DNA of 64,000 nucleotides from Leptospira fainei serovar Hurstbridge str. BUT 6 (lineage in GTDB: Bacteria; Spirochaetota; Leptospiria; Leptospirales; Leptospiraceae): the NCBI RefSeq assembly GCF_000306235.2, contig NZ_AKWZ02000010.1, positions 1,612,001 through 1,676,000 of the forward strand, given 5' to 3'. Shown here piece after piece: positions 20,764 to 29,840 of this stretch (the first letter of the stretch is position 1; each line of letters opens with the position of its first letter). The translations under genes were made by a program, and so were the position numbers. The notes below the pieces were generated by a model. It had not been told where the DNA came from, made no database searches, and saw only the letters and a program-made list of their open reading frames with translations.

Positions 20764-20772
20764 AAATCGAAA

Positions 20773-21123
20773 TCAATAAACAGCGTTTTTTAATAAGTGA
20801 AATACTGATCCCGAATGCTGACGAAGGTAGAAAAAATAAGCGTTTGCGGTTAAGCTAATAACCAAAGGCAAAAACTTAAAGAATTTTGTCTTCGCGAAAG
20901 AAAACACGATAAACGCCAACAATACCCCGATGACAGGTAAGAGTGAACCTATCGTCATCAGCAAATAAAAGAGCCAGAAATTCGGTATCTGCTCTTCTTC
21001 CTGCGTTTTTCTTCGAATCACCGACTTCTGGGGAGTATGAATTCCACTCGATTGTCTGTGCTCGACGTGTACTACTTTCACTTTTTCCCTAAACTTCTGA
21101 TCTGTGTTTAGTGTCTTTTCCAT
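20773..21123 (-). CDS. Small membrane protein, unknown function
   Basis: 116 residues: a basic cytosolic N-terminal half (KVKVVHVEHRQ, RRKTQEEEQ) followed by two strong membrane helices at about 48-72 and 80-98, then a short C-terminal tail. No family recognised. The start ATG at 21123 is preceded by AAAGATATG without a clear ribosome site. It is a lone minus-strand gene, convergent with the polyprenyl synthase, with a 370-bp non-coding stretch upstream. Confidence 0.55.
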   Translation of the reverse strand: MEKTLNTDQKFREKVKVVHVEHRQSSGIHTPQKSVIRRKTQEEEQIPNFWLFYLLMTIGSLLPVIGVLLAFIVFSFAKTKFFKFLPLVISLTANAYFFYLRQHSGSVFHLLKNAVY

Positions 21124-21463
21124 ATCTTTAGTTTAATAAGTTTTTTAAACATAAGCAATCATCATCCTGAAATAATAGAGCTTTCGGCTTTCGAAATTTA
21201 TATCAAAGTATCGAGCTGATTCGGAATAATTTAGCCCGGAATAACGAGAAAAAGGGTCTAATATCCGTATATTCGTGAAATGAAATTTTTGCGCATAGCG
21301 GGCATTATGTGTCGCATATTAGTAAGAAATTCTCGCCTCTTGTGGATGCATGAGGATTGAATCTGGGATTTTAAGAAGGATCCCGTTACAGACGGAGTTT
21401 TAAAAAACGAACAGGGTCGCGAAAAATAGTTATCCTGTCATTTCAAAGTTAACAGAGAGAGTT
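21124..21463. other. Non-coding stretch before an orphan terminator
   Basis: No convincing open frame on either strand, though it is followed on the plus strand by a complete intrinsic terminator. The next plus-strand gene upstream (ending 20688) already has its own terminator, so a small RNA transcribed through this region is possible. No clear promoter could be fixed. Confidence 0.35.
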
Positions 21464-21496
21464 GGGCTGCCGCTGGGATGGGCAGCCCTTTTTTTT
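21464..21496 (+). terminator. Orphan Rho-independent terminator (plus strand)
   Basis: GGGCTGCC pairs with GGCAGCCC around an 8 to 9-base loop, then TTTTTTTT. The flanking gene is on the opposite strand and ends here, and the reverse orientation lacks a T-tract. It therefore ends a plus-strand transcript for which no gene is visible. Confidence 0.75.
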
Positions 21497-22229
21497 ACTG
21501 AGTGGTGGTAGAAGTTCCTGCGGGAATCGAGTTACTAGTGCAATTTACGTCCCCTTTAATGGAAACGCCTACACCCGATACGGATTGTGAATTGAAACAT
21601 TGCTGACCGTTCTGCGTATAACACATACTAGACGAGGTTGCCGATGTACAATTGATAAAATCAACGGTGTAACATTGCGTAAGGGACAAACCCGCACTCC
21701 CACTGTTGACGACATTTCCGACTAAATCAAGAGTAACCGTTAAATAGGAAAGAGCTTGAGAACCGGAGGTAGATGTGTCAACCGGCACACCGCTTCCTCC
21801 CCAGGCGATTTTTCCGTAATTTGCCACTAAAGGTTTCGCAGCAAGGCTTCCTGAATAAGAGAATCCTTGCTGCGAATCGATTTGTCCTTGGTTTTGCGTA
21901 CTATCGTAAAGGAACTTTAAATAAACGTAATCCCCCGTCGTATAGTAAAGCCTGCTGATTACGGTAAATTGAGTATTCGAGGAACCTGACGAGGTTGACG
22001 TTGTCGTTGTCGTAGTAGTCGAAGTTCCACCTGTCGAGGTGCTTCCCGTATATGGAGATGCGGTTCCACAGTTCGGGGTTTTGGTTTTATCCAAACTTCC
22101 GTGAATGCTAAAATTGACCGAACCGTCCGTTGAGGTTACCGTTAAGTCGGATTTAGTCGAGTTGTGGTGTTCGCAGGAAAGAGTAAAAAATAGTAGGCTG
22201 CCGACTAGGATTAGTTGTTTTTTTTTCAT
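21495..22229 (-). CDS. Thr/Ser-rich lipoprotein, unknown function
   Basis: About 244 residues from the ATG at 22229, which starts exactly at a lipoprotein signal (MKKKQLILVG, lipobox FTLSC). The open frame extends 84 codons upstream, but that part runs back across the divergent gene's start and is not signal-like. The mature protein has a low-complexity linker of Thr, Ser and Gly near residues 60-80, including a run of seven Thr. Then comes a beta-rich domain with several Cys (QCYTVDFINC, SMCYTQNGQQC) that could form disulfides. The linker suggests a surface-exposed domain spaced from the membrane. Not recognised further. Confidence 0.7.
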   Translation of the reverse strand: MKKKQLILVGSLLFFTLSCEHHNSTKSDLTVTSTDGSVNFSIHGSLDKTKTPNCGTASPYTGSTSTGGTSTTTTTTTSTSSGSSNTQFTVISRLYYTTGDYVYLKFLYDSTQNQGQIDSQQGFSYSGSLAAKPLVANYGKIAWGGSGVPVDTSTSGSQALSYLTVTLDLVGNVVNSGSAGLSLTQCYTVDFINCTSATSSSMCYTQNGQQCFNSQSVSGVGVSIKGDVNCTSNSIPAGTSTTTQ

Positions 22230-22416
22230 ATCCGCGAGTCGGTCAAACATCGTAAGGGATCCCATAGTTCTAATATCAATCATCGGTAAAGCAGGGTCAA
22301 GAATGAAATCCCGGGGATTTATAACGCCTGGAATCGAATGATCTGACCCAAAGAATCCGGTTAAGGTTCCCATTCGGATTGACGATTCCATTCTCTCGCG
22401 GTTGGATCGTTCCGGA

Positions 22417-23565
22417 ATGGAAGCCCGAAAAGACTTTTTCCCCGAATACAAGCCGGGTCTTTTGGAACGCTGGGGAATCAAAATTCTCCAAGATTATGTC
22501 CGACAAGAAGAGAGAAAAAACGGACCTGGAAACGGGCAAATTCCCGCGGATTTTTTTCCGGAAAGCAACCGAATCATTCGATGGGTTACATTTTGGGCGA
22601 TGCATGCCGGTTTTTGGACCACATGCGGCATCATTCTCGTCGAAAAACTTTTTCCGGAATCTCCGGAATTTCTTTCTCCCATCTTTATAGAAAAATGGAC
22701 GTACGCCGGGCTGGCACTATTACTCGGAACGATATTAGAATTTTATATTCTCTATAAACTCGGATTATGGGGGGCATATCGATTGACGAGTTTAGCGGGG
22801 ATGGAATTGGAAGACGACCCTGAACTATTGACGGGGAACGTAAACCTTCTCGCACGAATGGCTTTGGAGATTCCGGATCCGGATTTAAAACTTTTGGGAA
22901 TCGATCCGTTGCGGCTAACGGATAAGAGAAGTTTTCTTGCAGCGACTTTTTTGTACAAAGCCAAAGTTCTTCTCTCTAATTTGCTGGCAAAAATAGTTTT
23001 GCGCAAAGTTCTCGCTAGAAATTCATTGCGAGTTTACACGGACTTTATCGCGGCTCCAATCACGGCAATTTGGGACGGGATCGTTATCTATTCCATTCTT
23101 TCCGAACTAAGAATTCGACTGATTTCACGAGTTTTGGCAAGAGAAATCACCGAGCAAATTTTGGAAAAAAAAGATTTCCTAAGTACGAATGCTAAGCTGG
23201 CATTTTTGGCCGCCGTCGGGAATTCGGTAGTTTTTACACAGAGGTTTCACCCGAATCTCGAGTATCTACTAGTCAAACTTTTCAAAGCTTTCGATATCGC
23301 GTCCGATGCGACAATCTTCGATGATTTAGAAACGTTTGCGACTCTAATTCGAAATTTGGAGGAATCGGAAAAAGAGGCTTGTCTCAGGCTGTTATGCCTT
23401 GCCTGTTCCTTCGATGGAAAACTATCTTCTTTCGAAACAAAACATATTAAGCGAATTCTCGGAAAAGAAGCCGAACCGCGTTTGGCATCGATAGCCGAAC
23501 TTTCCCGTTATATTCGTTCCGGCAATTTAGAGGCTTGTCGCGAAAAGAGTAACCTATTTTCCTAG
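22417..23565 (+). CDS. Membrane-associated protein of unknown function
   Basis: About 382 residues with two hydrophobic helices (near 50-72 and 95-118) and a later amphipathic helical half including IAAPITAIWDGIVIY. It resembles a leptospiral conserved family without known function. The C-terminal 60 residues (ACSFDGKLSSFETKHIKRIL) recall TerB-like helical domains, which often bind metal or membranes. This is a weak pattern match. I choose the ATG at 22417, since the TTG at 22402 lacks a ribosome site. The metallo-hydrolase gene begins 25 bp downstream, implying one transcript. Confidence 0.65.
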   Translation: MEARKDFFPEYKPGLLERWGIKILQDYVRQEERKNGPGNGQIPADFFPESNRIIRWVTFWAMHAGFWTTCGIILVEKLFPESPEFLSPIFIEKWTYAGLALLLGTILEFYILYKLGLWGAYRLTSLAGMELEDDPELLTGNVNLLARMALEIPDPDLKLLGIDPLRLTDKRSFLAATFLYKAKVLLSNLLAKIVLRKVLARNSLRVYTDFIAAPITAIWDGIVIYSILSELRIRLISRVLAREITEQILEKKDFLSTNAKLAFLAAVGNSVVFTQRFHPNLEYLLVKLFKAFDIASDATIFDDLETFATLIRNLEESEKEACLRLLCLACSFDGKLSSFETKHIKRILGKEAEPRLASIAELSRYIRSGNLEACREKSNLFS

Positions 23566-23589
23566 AGAAAAACCGAGGCGGGGTTCTAA

Positions 23590-24618
23590 TTGAAAGTTTA
23601 TAAGTATGATTCAATTCCGGACGTAGTCGAAATCGGAGACGGTATCCTCAAAACTGAAATTCCCCAACCGTTTTACGCGCCCAATAATATTTATATTCTT
23701 CCGGACGGGGAACCTGCGTTAATTGATTCGGGATATCTTGCCAATCTCGGAATGCTTCAAAAAGCGCTTCGAAAAGTCGGTTTAAATTTAAGTAAAATAA
23801 AGCATATCTTTTATACTCACAATCATTTGGACCATCTTAGCGCAATACTTACGATTCGTTATTATACCGATGCAAAGCTGTATGCGATGAAAGGAATGGC
23901 CACAGGCATCGGCAATTATTTGGAATACGTGGAAGTGTTCAACAGAGCCTCCAAAAGACTCGTGTATAAGGGACATCGTTCTCCCGAGGATCGTAAACGG
24001 GAAATCACCCGTTTAGAGGCGGGTAATGAAAATTTACGTATGACCTTAAGTCGCGGCGATCGAATACAGCCCATTCTGAAAATTGACGTGGAGTTGGTGG
24101 AAGGGGATGTGATTCATGCCGGGGGTAGGGATATCGGATTCTTGCACACGCCGGGTCATAATCTCTGGCATTTGACACCCTATATATTGGAAGAAAATAT
24201 TTTCTTTATGGGAGATCTGGTTTTACAGAATATTTCTTCCATCTATGCCGAGATCGACGGTAATCTCGAGGATTATTATAGGTCCCTAGATAGAATCTCT
24301 AAAATGTCGATCCGCCGCCTTCTGCCGGCGCACGGACCGGAGCCGGAAGACCCTAAGAAAGCGATCAAGTTGCTGTATAAAACGTTGCAGATATTGGAAA
24401 GAGGTATCATCCGCAGATTAAAGGAAAAGGAATATGATCTTTCTAGCCTGACTCTTGAAGCAATGGGAGAAAAGGTGGCTCATTCCGGTTACTATAATAC
24501 CGCGATGGCTATCCTGCATTCGATGGTACGAAAGTTCGTCGAAAAAGGATGGGTTGAGGTTATAGAGACGGAACCTCCGTATGAAACTTATCGATGGATT
24601 GGAGACGTATCAGCGTAA
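23590..24618 (+). CDS. Metallo-beta-lactamase-fold hydrolase (LACTB2/glyoxalase II-like)
   Basis: 342 residues. The metal-binding motif is THNHLDHLS near residue 77, followed by HTPGHNLWH near 190, a GDL/D ligand (FFMGDLVLQ) near 210 and a late PAHGPEP. This order matches LACTB2- and glyoxalase II-type hydrolases with a C-terminal winged-helix-like segment (MAILHSMVRKFVEKGWVEV). Reactions in the family include thioester and RNA hydrolysis; the substrate is unknown. Translation starts at TTG with GAGGCGGGG upstream, and it is probably co-transcribed with the preceding membrane protein. Confidence 0.83.
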   Translation: MKVYKYDSIPDVVEIGDGILKTEIPQPFYAPNNIYILPDGEPALIDSGYLANLGMLQKALRKVGLNLSKIKHIFYTHNHLDHLSAILTIRYYTDAKLYAMKGMATGIGNYLEYVEVFNRASKRLVYKGHRSPEDRKREITRLEAGNENLRMTLSRGDRIQPILKIDVELVEGDVIHAGGRDIGFLHTPGHNLWHLTPYILEENIFFMGDLVLQNISSIYAEIDGNLEDYYRSLDRISKMSIRRLLPAHGPEPEDPKKAIKLLYKTLQILERGIIRRLKEKEYDLSSLTLEAMGEKVAHSGYYNTAMAILHSMVRKFVEKGWVEVIETEPPYETYRWIGDVSA

Positions 24619-24644
24619 AAATTTCGGAGCTTGGTTCTTTTCGA

Positions 24645-25430
24645 TTAGGAAGGAACATCTTCTTGAATTACTTCTCCGTAAAAAGGAGTTTGTTTTAATT
24701 TTAAATTATAGGCTTTGATAAATAAAAGTTCGAGATGCATGACGTCTTCTCGATTATACCGTAACAATAAATCGAGAGCCTCCAAATCGTCGTACTGAAC
24801 GTACTGCCACCAGAGTCGTACTGCATCCGCACCGTTGACTTCGTAAGGAAGATTTCTAGTAATTCCTAACGCTTTCTCGCAGCCTTTTAAACCTCCTCGA
24901 TAGCCGAGGCTACGCAAAAGATACATTAAATCGAAATGTCGATTTTTAAATTTTCGCCCGAATTCTTTTTCGATAAAGGGGACGTCGAACGCGACGCCGT
25001 TGTAGCTCACAAGAATATGCGATGAAAGAACTTTTTCCGGGAAATCGTCCATGTCCCGTCCGCGCAGAAATTCCTTAAACATAACTCCGTCATATGTTCC
25101 GACTACCGTGATAAAGTCCTCGCGGGACAGTCCGCTCGTTTCAATATCCAAGTAAAGAAGCTTGGATCGAATATGAGGAAAGAGCCTCCATTTCTGATCG
25201 TTAGGAAGAGCAAAGAAAAAGTAATCCCAGTTATTTCTCTCCAGTTCCTTTTTAGAAAACTCGATCGAATCTAGTACTAGTCTAGAATACGTATCGTCGG
25301 GGGATTTAGCTTTTAAAAGAAATTCCTCTCGAAGAGATTCCCAATTTAAAATTCCCCGTTGCCAAAGGCTTCCTTCCTCGACGGTGTTGATACCCGGGAG
25401 ATGACAAAACGTATGCTCTAACAAATCCAC
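24645..25430 (-). CDS. RNase H-like exonuclease domain protein (YprB type)
   Basis: 261 residues. The DEDD-type 3'-5' exonuclease fold is visible: LYLDIETSGLS (motif I, Asp-Glu) near residue 92, LVSYNGVAFDVPFIEKEF (motif II) near 137 and YNREDVMHLELL (motif III, Asp) near 230. These are the metal-binding acids of YprB-like ribonuclease H superfamily proteins. Bacillus YprB sits beside a helicase, but here it is a single gene. Nuclease activity on DNA or RNA is probable; the natural target is unknown. No signal peptide. Confidence 0.85.
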   Translation of the reverse strand: MDLLEHTFCHLPGINTVEEGSLWQRGILNWESLREEFLLKAKSPDDTYSRLVLDSIEFSKKELERNNWDYFFFALPNDQKWRLFPHIRSKLLYLDIETSGLSREDFITVVGTYDGVMFKEFLRGRDMDDFPEKVLSSHILVSYNGVAFDVPFIEKEFGRKFKNRHFDLMYLLRSLGYRGGLKGCEKALGITRNLPYEVNGADAVRLWWQYVQYDDLEALDLLLRYNREDVMHLELLFIKAYNLKLKQTPFYGEVIQEDVPS

Positions 25431-25600
25431 CTCTCTTTGCTTCGAAATATGGTCTATGTGCGGCCCCTTCTATTTGTGCTCAATTCAGGATGAATCGGGA
25501 GGCGTTTATTCTTTTGTAAAGTCGTTTGAGGCTCGTTTTTAGCGAGAAAGAAATTCCTCTCTCCGCCTCATTTATTTTAGTTTTTCCATCGGGCCTTTTT

Positions 25601-27376
25601 CTATTCTTTTGCGATCTTTCGAAAAAGTAAAATATTCAAAAAAGGGAATAGAATCATACCAATAATCGAATAGAAGTAAAACGGTAGATTACCCCACCGT
25701 GAATAAAAAGTATTTCCTTCCGGAGCGAGTTTAGTTACCGGTAAGAGAAAAGCTCTAGTTCCGATTTCTCCTGATTCCATCGGAATACTCAAGGCCCTGC
25801 CGTACGGATCAACTACGAAGGAGATCCCGCTAACCGTCGGTCGAACAAAGCTTAAACCGAATTCTATCGCCCGAAAACGTGAAGTGCCTGCGTGTTGCCA
25901 GGCTTCCACTCCGGATGAAAACCAAGAATCGTTGGTTGGATTTGCCAAAATCGTATATTCATTTTTGCGGGCCTCCCGAATCGAATCGGCTACTAGCGAA
26001 GGAAACATAGCTTCGTAGCAAATCAGAGGTAGGATTTGGTATTGAACGTTATCTTCGGGAGACGTGGAATGTGCCGACAACGGAAAGTTTCCCGGAGTTT
26101 GGATAGCCGAAATTTCCTCGGGTGTTGGTGGGGAAGGTTGCCGGACACGATAAAATGAGCGTGATCCTAAAAGAGGCTTAGGGCTTCCACCTTGCACATA
26201 TCGAGAGGTCTCTTTAAATAGACTTCTTAGGAAAGGAAAGGAGGATTCGAACGGTAGATATTCGCCGAACGCCAATAGACGACGTTTATCATAACGTTGC
26301 ATCTCTCTCGTTTCGGAAGAGATTAAAGTGACTTGATTTCGCAATCCTTCATCGAACTGGTTTAATTCATTATATAATAAATCCGCTCCGGTTTTATAAG
26401 TTAAATATAATACTAGTCCGTGAAATGTCGAAGAATATACTCCTGAAGAAATATTGTTCGGATTCAAATCCGTTCCGTGAAATGGAATTGCCGATTCGGG
26501 AAGAAAGATAAGATCGGGAGGAGGGATATTTTCCAATGAGGAGGACAAAGCCATTTCCAGGTTTCTGCTCATTGCTTGCCCTAGATATTCCGGGTTTTCC
26601 GCAAATTCTCGTTTGGCGGGCGAAGTATTCGGCTGAATCATGATTGCCGATAGCTTAAGCAAATTGTTTTCCACATTGGGTGTGGTATTAGGCACTTTGT
26701 AATCGGGTGCGGATAATAATCTATATCCTCCTAGAGTCCATATGAATCCGAAGAATACGATTCCGATAATGCCTAGTTTTCTTAAATTCACATTCCAAAG
26801 AGAGACTATACTTGCGCTGCCTAAAAGAAGAAAGAAGCCCACGCCGTAGACGCCGGTCGTAGCGGCAGTCTGAGAGAAAGATAAATTCCCTTCGGCCAAA
26901 TTTCCCCAGAACCAAGGGAATAATTGCGGCGTTAGGATATCTCCTAGAATTCCCCAAACCGGAAAGAGAAACCATTCTAAGCGGAGAAGTTCCGATTGGT
27001 TGTTGCGATATTTCTTATAGAGATCGACGGAAAATTTCCAACCGTAAAAAGATAGGAATAGTTTTAGATGGGAAAAAATACCGTAGATTAAAAAGAGGAT
27101 CCAAGAAATAAATCCTCCCGCCCCGGAAATTGCGGAGATCGAAGACGGAATCCAGAAGAATACGGTGAAATTTAAAATTTGAGAGAGCAACAGTAACCAA
27201 AGAATCTGAAATTTCTGCGGCCATTCCTTCAATTCTTGAAAAAATAAGTAGGCACTAATTGAAGAAAGCCCCCCGGCTAAAAAAAATCCGAAAGGCTCCA
27301 TCGCAAAAAGTAGTCCGATTGAAATCCCAAACGCAGATAGAAGCAACCGTAAGGGATTTTTCGGGAAAAAGATCAT
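25601..27376 (-). CDS. lnt: Apolipoprotein N-acyltransferase
   Basis: Transfers the third acyl chain from phospholipid to the N-terminal Cys of lipoproteins in the inner membrane. It has 591 residues, longer than the roughly 510 of E. coli. An N-terminal bundle of membrane helices (about 1-215) and a final helix flank a nitrilase domain with Glu in LPESAIPF, Lys in YDKRRLLAFGEYLPF and the nucleophilic Cys in ICYEAMFP. NPTNDSWF is also conserved. All catalytic residues are present. Its ATG overlaps the end of the upstream LifO-like gene by 4 bases, so both are one operon. The many lipoproteins here fit such an enzyme. Confidence 0.92.
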   Translation of the reverse strand: MIFFPKNPLRLLLSAFGISIGLLFAMEPFGFFLAGGLSSISAYLFFQELKEWPQKFQILWLLLLSQILNFTVFFWIPSSISAISGAGGFISWILFLIYGIFSHLKLFLSFYGWKFSVDLYKKYRNNQSELLRLEWFLFPVWGILGDILTPQLFPWFWGNLAEGNLSFSQTAATTGVYGVGFFLLLGSASIVSLWNVNLRKLGIIGIVFFGFIWTLGGYRLLSAPDYKVPNTTPNVENNLLKLSAIMIQPNTSPAKREFAENPEYLGQAMSRNLEMALSSSLENIPPPDLIFLPESAIPFHGTDLNPNNISSGVYSSTFHGLVLYLTYKTGADLLYNELNQFDEGLRNQVTLISSETREMQRYDKRRLLAFGEYLPFESSFPFLRSLFKETSRYVQGGSPKPLLGSRSFYRVRQPSPPTPEEISAIQTPGNFPLSAHSTSPEDNVQYQILPLICYEAMFPSLVADSIREARKNEYTILANPTNDSWFSSGVEAWQHAGTSRFRAIEFGLSFVRPTVSGISFVVDPYGRALSIPMESGEIGTRAFLLPVTKLAPEGNTFYSRWGNLPFYFYSIIGMILFPFLNILLFRKIAKE

Positions 27377-28431
27377 TTGAGATTTAATCGTTTTTGATCT
27401 TCTTCAAGGGCTTTTCTCCGTCCGTACTCCTCGGCGTCTTGGCTTCCCAAGATACGGGTTCGAATCGCGGATATCGCTTTTTCCCTTTCGGCAGGCTTGG
27501 CGTTAGGATTCGCTTTTAACCAAGTTTGCTCTTCCTTATCGGTTTCCGATTCCTTAGCTTTTTGTACTTCGATATCTTTATAAACTTTCTCGATTCGATC
27601 CGCGCCGTCTTTTCCGAAATACTTTTCTCGAATAGAACGAAGTTGAGGATCCTTTTGAGCGGCCGACATTTTATTCATGTCGGTCTCTCTTAGGAATAAT
27701 TCGGTTTCATACTTGTTGAACTTCGGCTCTCTTTTTACGACAGTATCGTAATAGTTTCCGTAGACATCTTTTCTATAATTTTCGTATCGTTTGATTCTCT
27801 GATCTCCCGAGACGTTTTTCGTTTCATCCAGGAAATGCGAAAGCCCGAACTGGTATTGTCGTTCGGATTCTTCTAAGCCGAAAATTAATTTGGCATCCTG
27901 CTCCGAAAACACTTCTCGTCGTTTCTTTTTGATAAGTTCGTAAGTCTCATCTTGCTTCAGGTCTTTCGGCATCTCGAACGATCGCAGCACTTGTTCGTAA
28001 GTGAGATATTTTCTGAATAATGCCATCAGCTTCTCTCCTGCAGCGCCCGGATAGTGGTCCAAAAGAAAGGCTTTAACCACCTCGTTACACTGATCGACGG
28101 TGTAACCTTCCGGACAGCGTCTACGCAAGGCCCACAGTTCCGAAACCAGATCCAGTTCGCCGGAAGCTGCGAATTTTAAAATATCATCGTAGGATAACCA
28201 TTCTCCGTCTTTATAAATGTTACGCGAAGTATCCACGATTTCAGGATTAAGGGTCCATTCGCCGGCGTCGTTTCGGGAGACAGTGAATCCATCCGAGTTA
28301 TCGTGGCTATTCCCGAAGCCGCCGCCTTTGGAAGTCGGTTCCCATAGGATGAAAATGACGAGAAGCAATAAAAAAATACCGATGGCGGATAGCCAAACGA
28401 TGCGGGGGAGTTGTTTGATTCGTTCTAACAT
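27373..28431 (-). CDS. LifO-like lipase chaperone (steric foldase) family protein
   Basis: 352 residues with a single N-terminal membrane anchor (about 12-32) and a long, highly charged helical periplasmic part. Segments such as RREVFSEQDAKLIFGLEESERQYQFGL near 170 and IREKYFGKDGADRIEKV near 275 match the helical repeats of lipase secretion chaperones, which fold secreted lipases in the periplasm. In Pseudomonas and Burkholderia the foldase gene follows its lipase gene. Here it precedes lnt with a 4-base overlap and has no lipase beside it. The call rests on motif pattern; a helical scaffold with another client remains possible. Confidence 0.65.
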   Translation of the reverse strand: MLERIKQLPRIVWLSAIGIFLLLLVIFILWEPTSKGGGFGNSHDNSDGFTVSRNDAGEWTLNPEIVDTSRNIYKDGEWLSYDDILKFAASGELDLVSELWALRRRCPEGYTVDQCNEVVKAFLLDHYPGAAGEKLMALFRKYLTYEQVLRSFEMPKDLKQDETYELIKKKRREVFSEQDAKLIFGLEESERQYQFGLSHFLDETKNVSGDQRIKRYENYRKDVYGNYYDTVVKREPKFNKYETELFLRETDMNKMSAAQKDPQLRSIREKYFGKDGADRIEKVYKDIEVQKAKESETDKEEQTWLKANPNAKPAEREKAISAIRTRILGSQDAEEYGRRKALEEDQKRLNLK

Positions 28432-28511
28432 ATTTTGTTTCCGGTTCGAAGCGATGAAAGTAACCGCAAGGGCCGCCTTGGCAAGATGTTTTTGAAAGAA
28501 AAAATATTGGA

Positions 28512-29558
28512 ATGAAAGTCTCTATCTCGGAAACTATCCCGGTGTCACTTCCTTTACTATATTATCCTGAGGGAACTACCGGAGCAGGATTCATTTTTTC
28601 GCATCTCCGGAAATTAGAAACGCGTTCTTATAGGAAGAACGATCCGGAATCGGTAACTAAGGAAGAACCGGAAATTTTGGTCGCGAACACTCGTCTTGCG
28701 ATCAATTCCGAAACCTTTCACACGTTTCCGAGCGTTAAGATTTTTGCGACAGTTAGTTCGGGTATTGATCATGTGAATTTATCTGATTTGAAAAAGGCGG
28801 GCCGAATATTCCTAAATTCGCCGGGATGCAACGCAGGATCGGTGGGTGAATATTGTTGGGTCGGGATTCGATCCTTCTTCTCTATGGAAGACTTGAAAAG
28901 AAAAACGGTCGGCCTCGTCGGATTTGGGAATACGGGTAAAGCATTCGCAAAGATTCTTTCTTCTTTCGGAATCGGATTCGTTTATAACGATCCTTATATC
29001 AAAGAAGCTTCAGTTTCGTTAAGCGAAGTGTTTGATTGCGAAATAATAAGTTTCCATGTCCCTTTGACTTTGGAAGCTCCTTATCCGACGTCCGGAATGT
29101 TTACTAAAGCGGAAGCAAGCCGATTACAAAGCGGAACTTTAGTTTTGAATACCAGTCGCGGAGAAATATGGAAACGGGAAGCGTTCGAAGAAATAATTTT
29201 CCGCGAAGATCTCTTTAAAGTGATCGATGTCTTTGACCCGGAGCCGCCGCGCGGCGAGTCCATTCGAGAACTTTCAAAATGCCCGAATGCGATTTTCACC
29301 CCGCATATCGCCGGCTATAGTCAACTTGGTCGATTATTGGGTACTTATAGATTGGCGGAAAAACTTTGCATCTTATACAAAGACGGTCCTCTTCCTCCGA
29401 TCGAAAACTTTCTCATGATGGATAGCGATTGGAAGACTGAATCTTTTTTGCAGAAGGAGGATAGTTTTTTGAGGGAAGCGTGGTTCCGAGGAGATTGGGA
29501 ATATTTCGAAAGCAGGAGAAATAATTATCCGATTCGTTTGGATATGGGGCTTGTGTAG
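28512..29558 (+). CDS. D-2-hydroxyacid dehydrogenase, PdxB-like
   Basis: 348 residues. The NAD-binding motif GLVGFGNTGKAF is near residue 135, catalytic Arg in NTSRGEIW near 215 and the His in PHIAGYS near 262. HVPLTLEAPYPTSGMF resembles erythronate-4-phosphate dehydrogenase (PdxB), which makes a precursor of pyridoxal phosphate. It is somewhat shorter than E. coli PdxB (378) and may lack part of its dimerisation domain. A different 2-hydroxyacid substrate is possible. Divergent from the LifO-like gene, with an 80-bp shared promoter region. Confidence 0.78.
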   Translation: MKVSISETIPVSLPLLYYPEGTTGAGFIFSHLRKLETRSYRKNDPESVTKEEPEILVANTRLAINSETFHTFPSVKIFATVSSGIDHVNLSDLKKAGRIFLNSPGCNAGSVGEYCWVGIRSFFSMEDLKRKTVGLVGFGNTGKAFAKILSSFGIGFVYNDPYIKEASVSLSEVFDCEIISFHVPLTLEAPYPTSGMFTKAEASRLQSGTLVLNTSRGEIWKREAFEEIIFREDLFKVIDVFDPEPPRGESIRELSKCPNAIFTPHIAGYSQLGRLLGTYRLAEKLCILYKDGPLPPIENFLMMDSDWKTESFLQKEDSFLREAWFRGDWEYFESRRNNYPIRLDMGLV

Positions 29559-29577
29559 GGGATTGCGGATTTTTTTC

Positions 29578-29641
29578 TTTCCACCCTTCCTGGGTGGGGG
29601 ATGGCGGCGGTTTATCTCGGAGAACTTTCTTTATCACGGAT
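29578..29641 (-). repeat. Diverged inverted copy of dispersed intergenic element
   Basis: On the minus strand this reads CCGTGA..., then CCGCC, then CCCCCACCC-AGGA-AGGGTGG, the same order of words as the elements at 29731-29793 and 44238-44298. The GC hairpin is its clearest part. It lies 20 bp after the PdxB-like stop. Confidence 0.5.
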
Positions 29642-29730
29642 TATCCGACGTGTCAATTAAAAAGCGGGTAGAAAGCTTTGTGGGAGCTCCAACATAAATT
29701 TTGAACATAAAATGGTTGTAATATTCTAAA

Positions 29731-29793
29731 TTCCGTGAAATACACGTCGGTACCGCCGCTGCGCTCCAGCCCCCACCCAATAAGGGTGGGGAT
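29731..29793 (+). repeat. Dispersed intergenic element, copy A
   Basis: CGTGAAATA at the left, CGCTGCGCTCC in the middle and the hairpin CCCCACCC-AATAA-GGGTGGGG (29771-29791) at the right. The same order of words occurs at 44238-44298. It looks like a short REP-like element with a hairpin, and could act as a terminator for flanking genes. Confidence 0.65.
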
Positions 29794-29840
29794 CTATTTG
29801 TCTGAGAATCATCCGCAGGAACTCCTCGGGGGGAGGAGGC

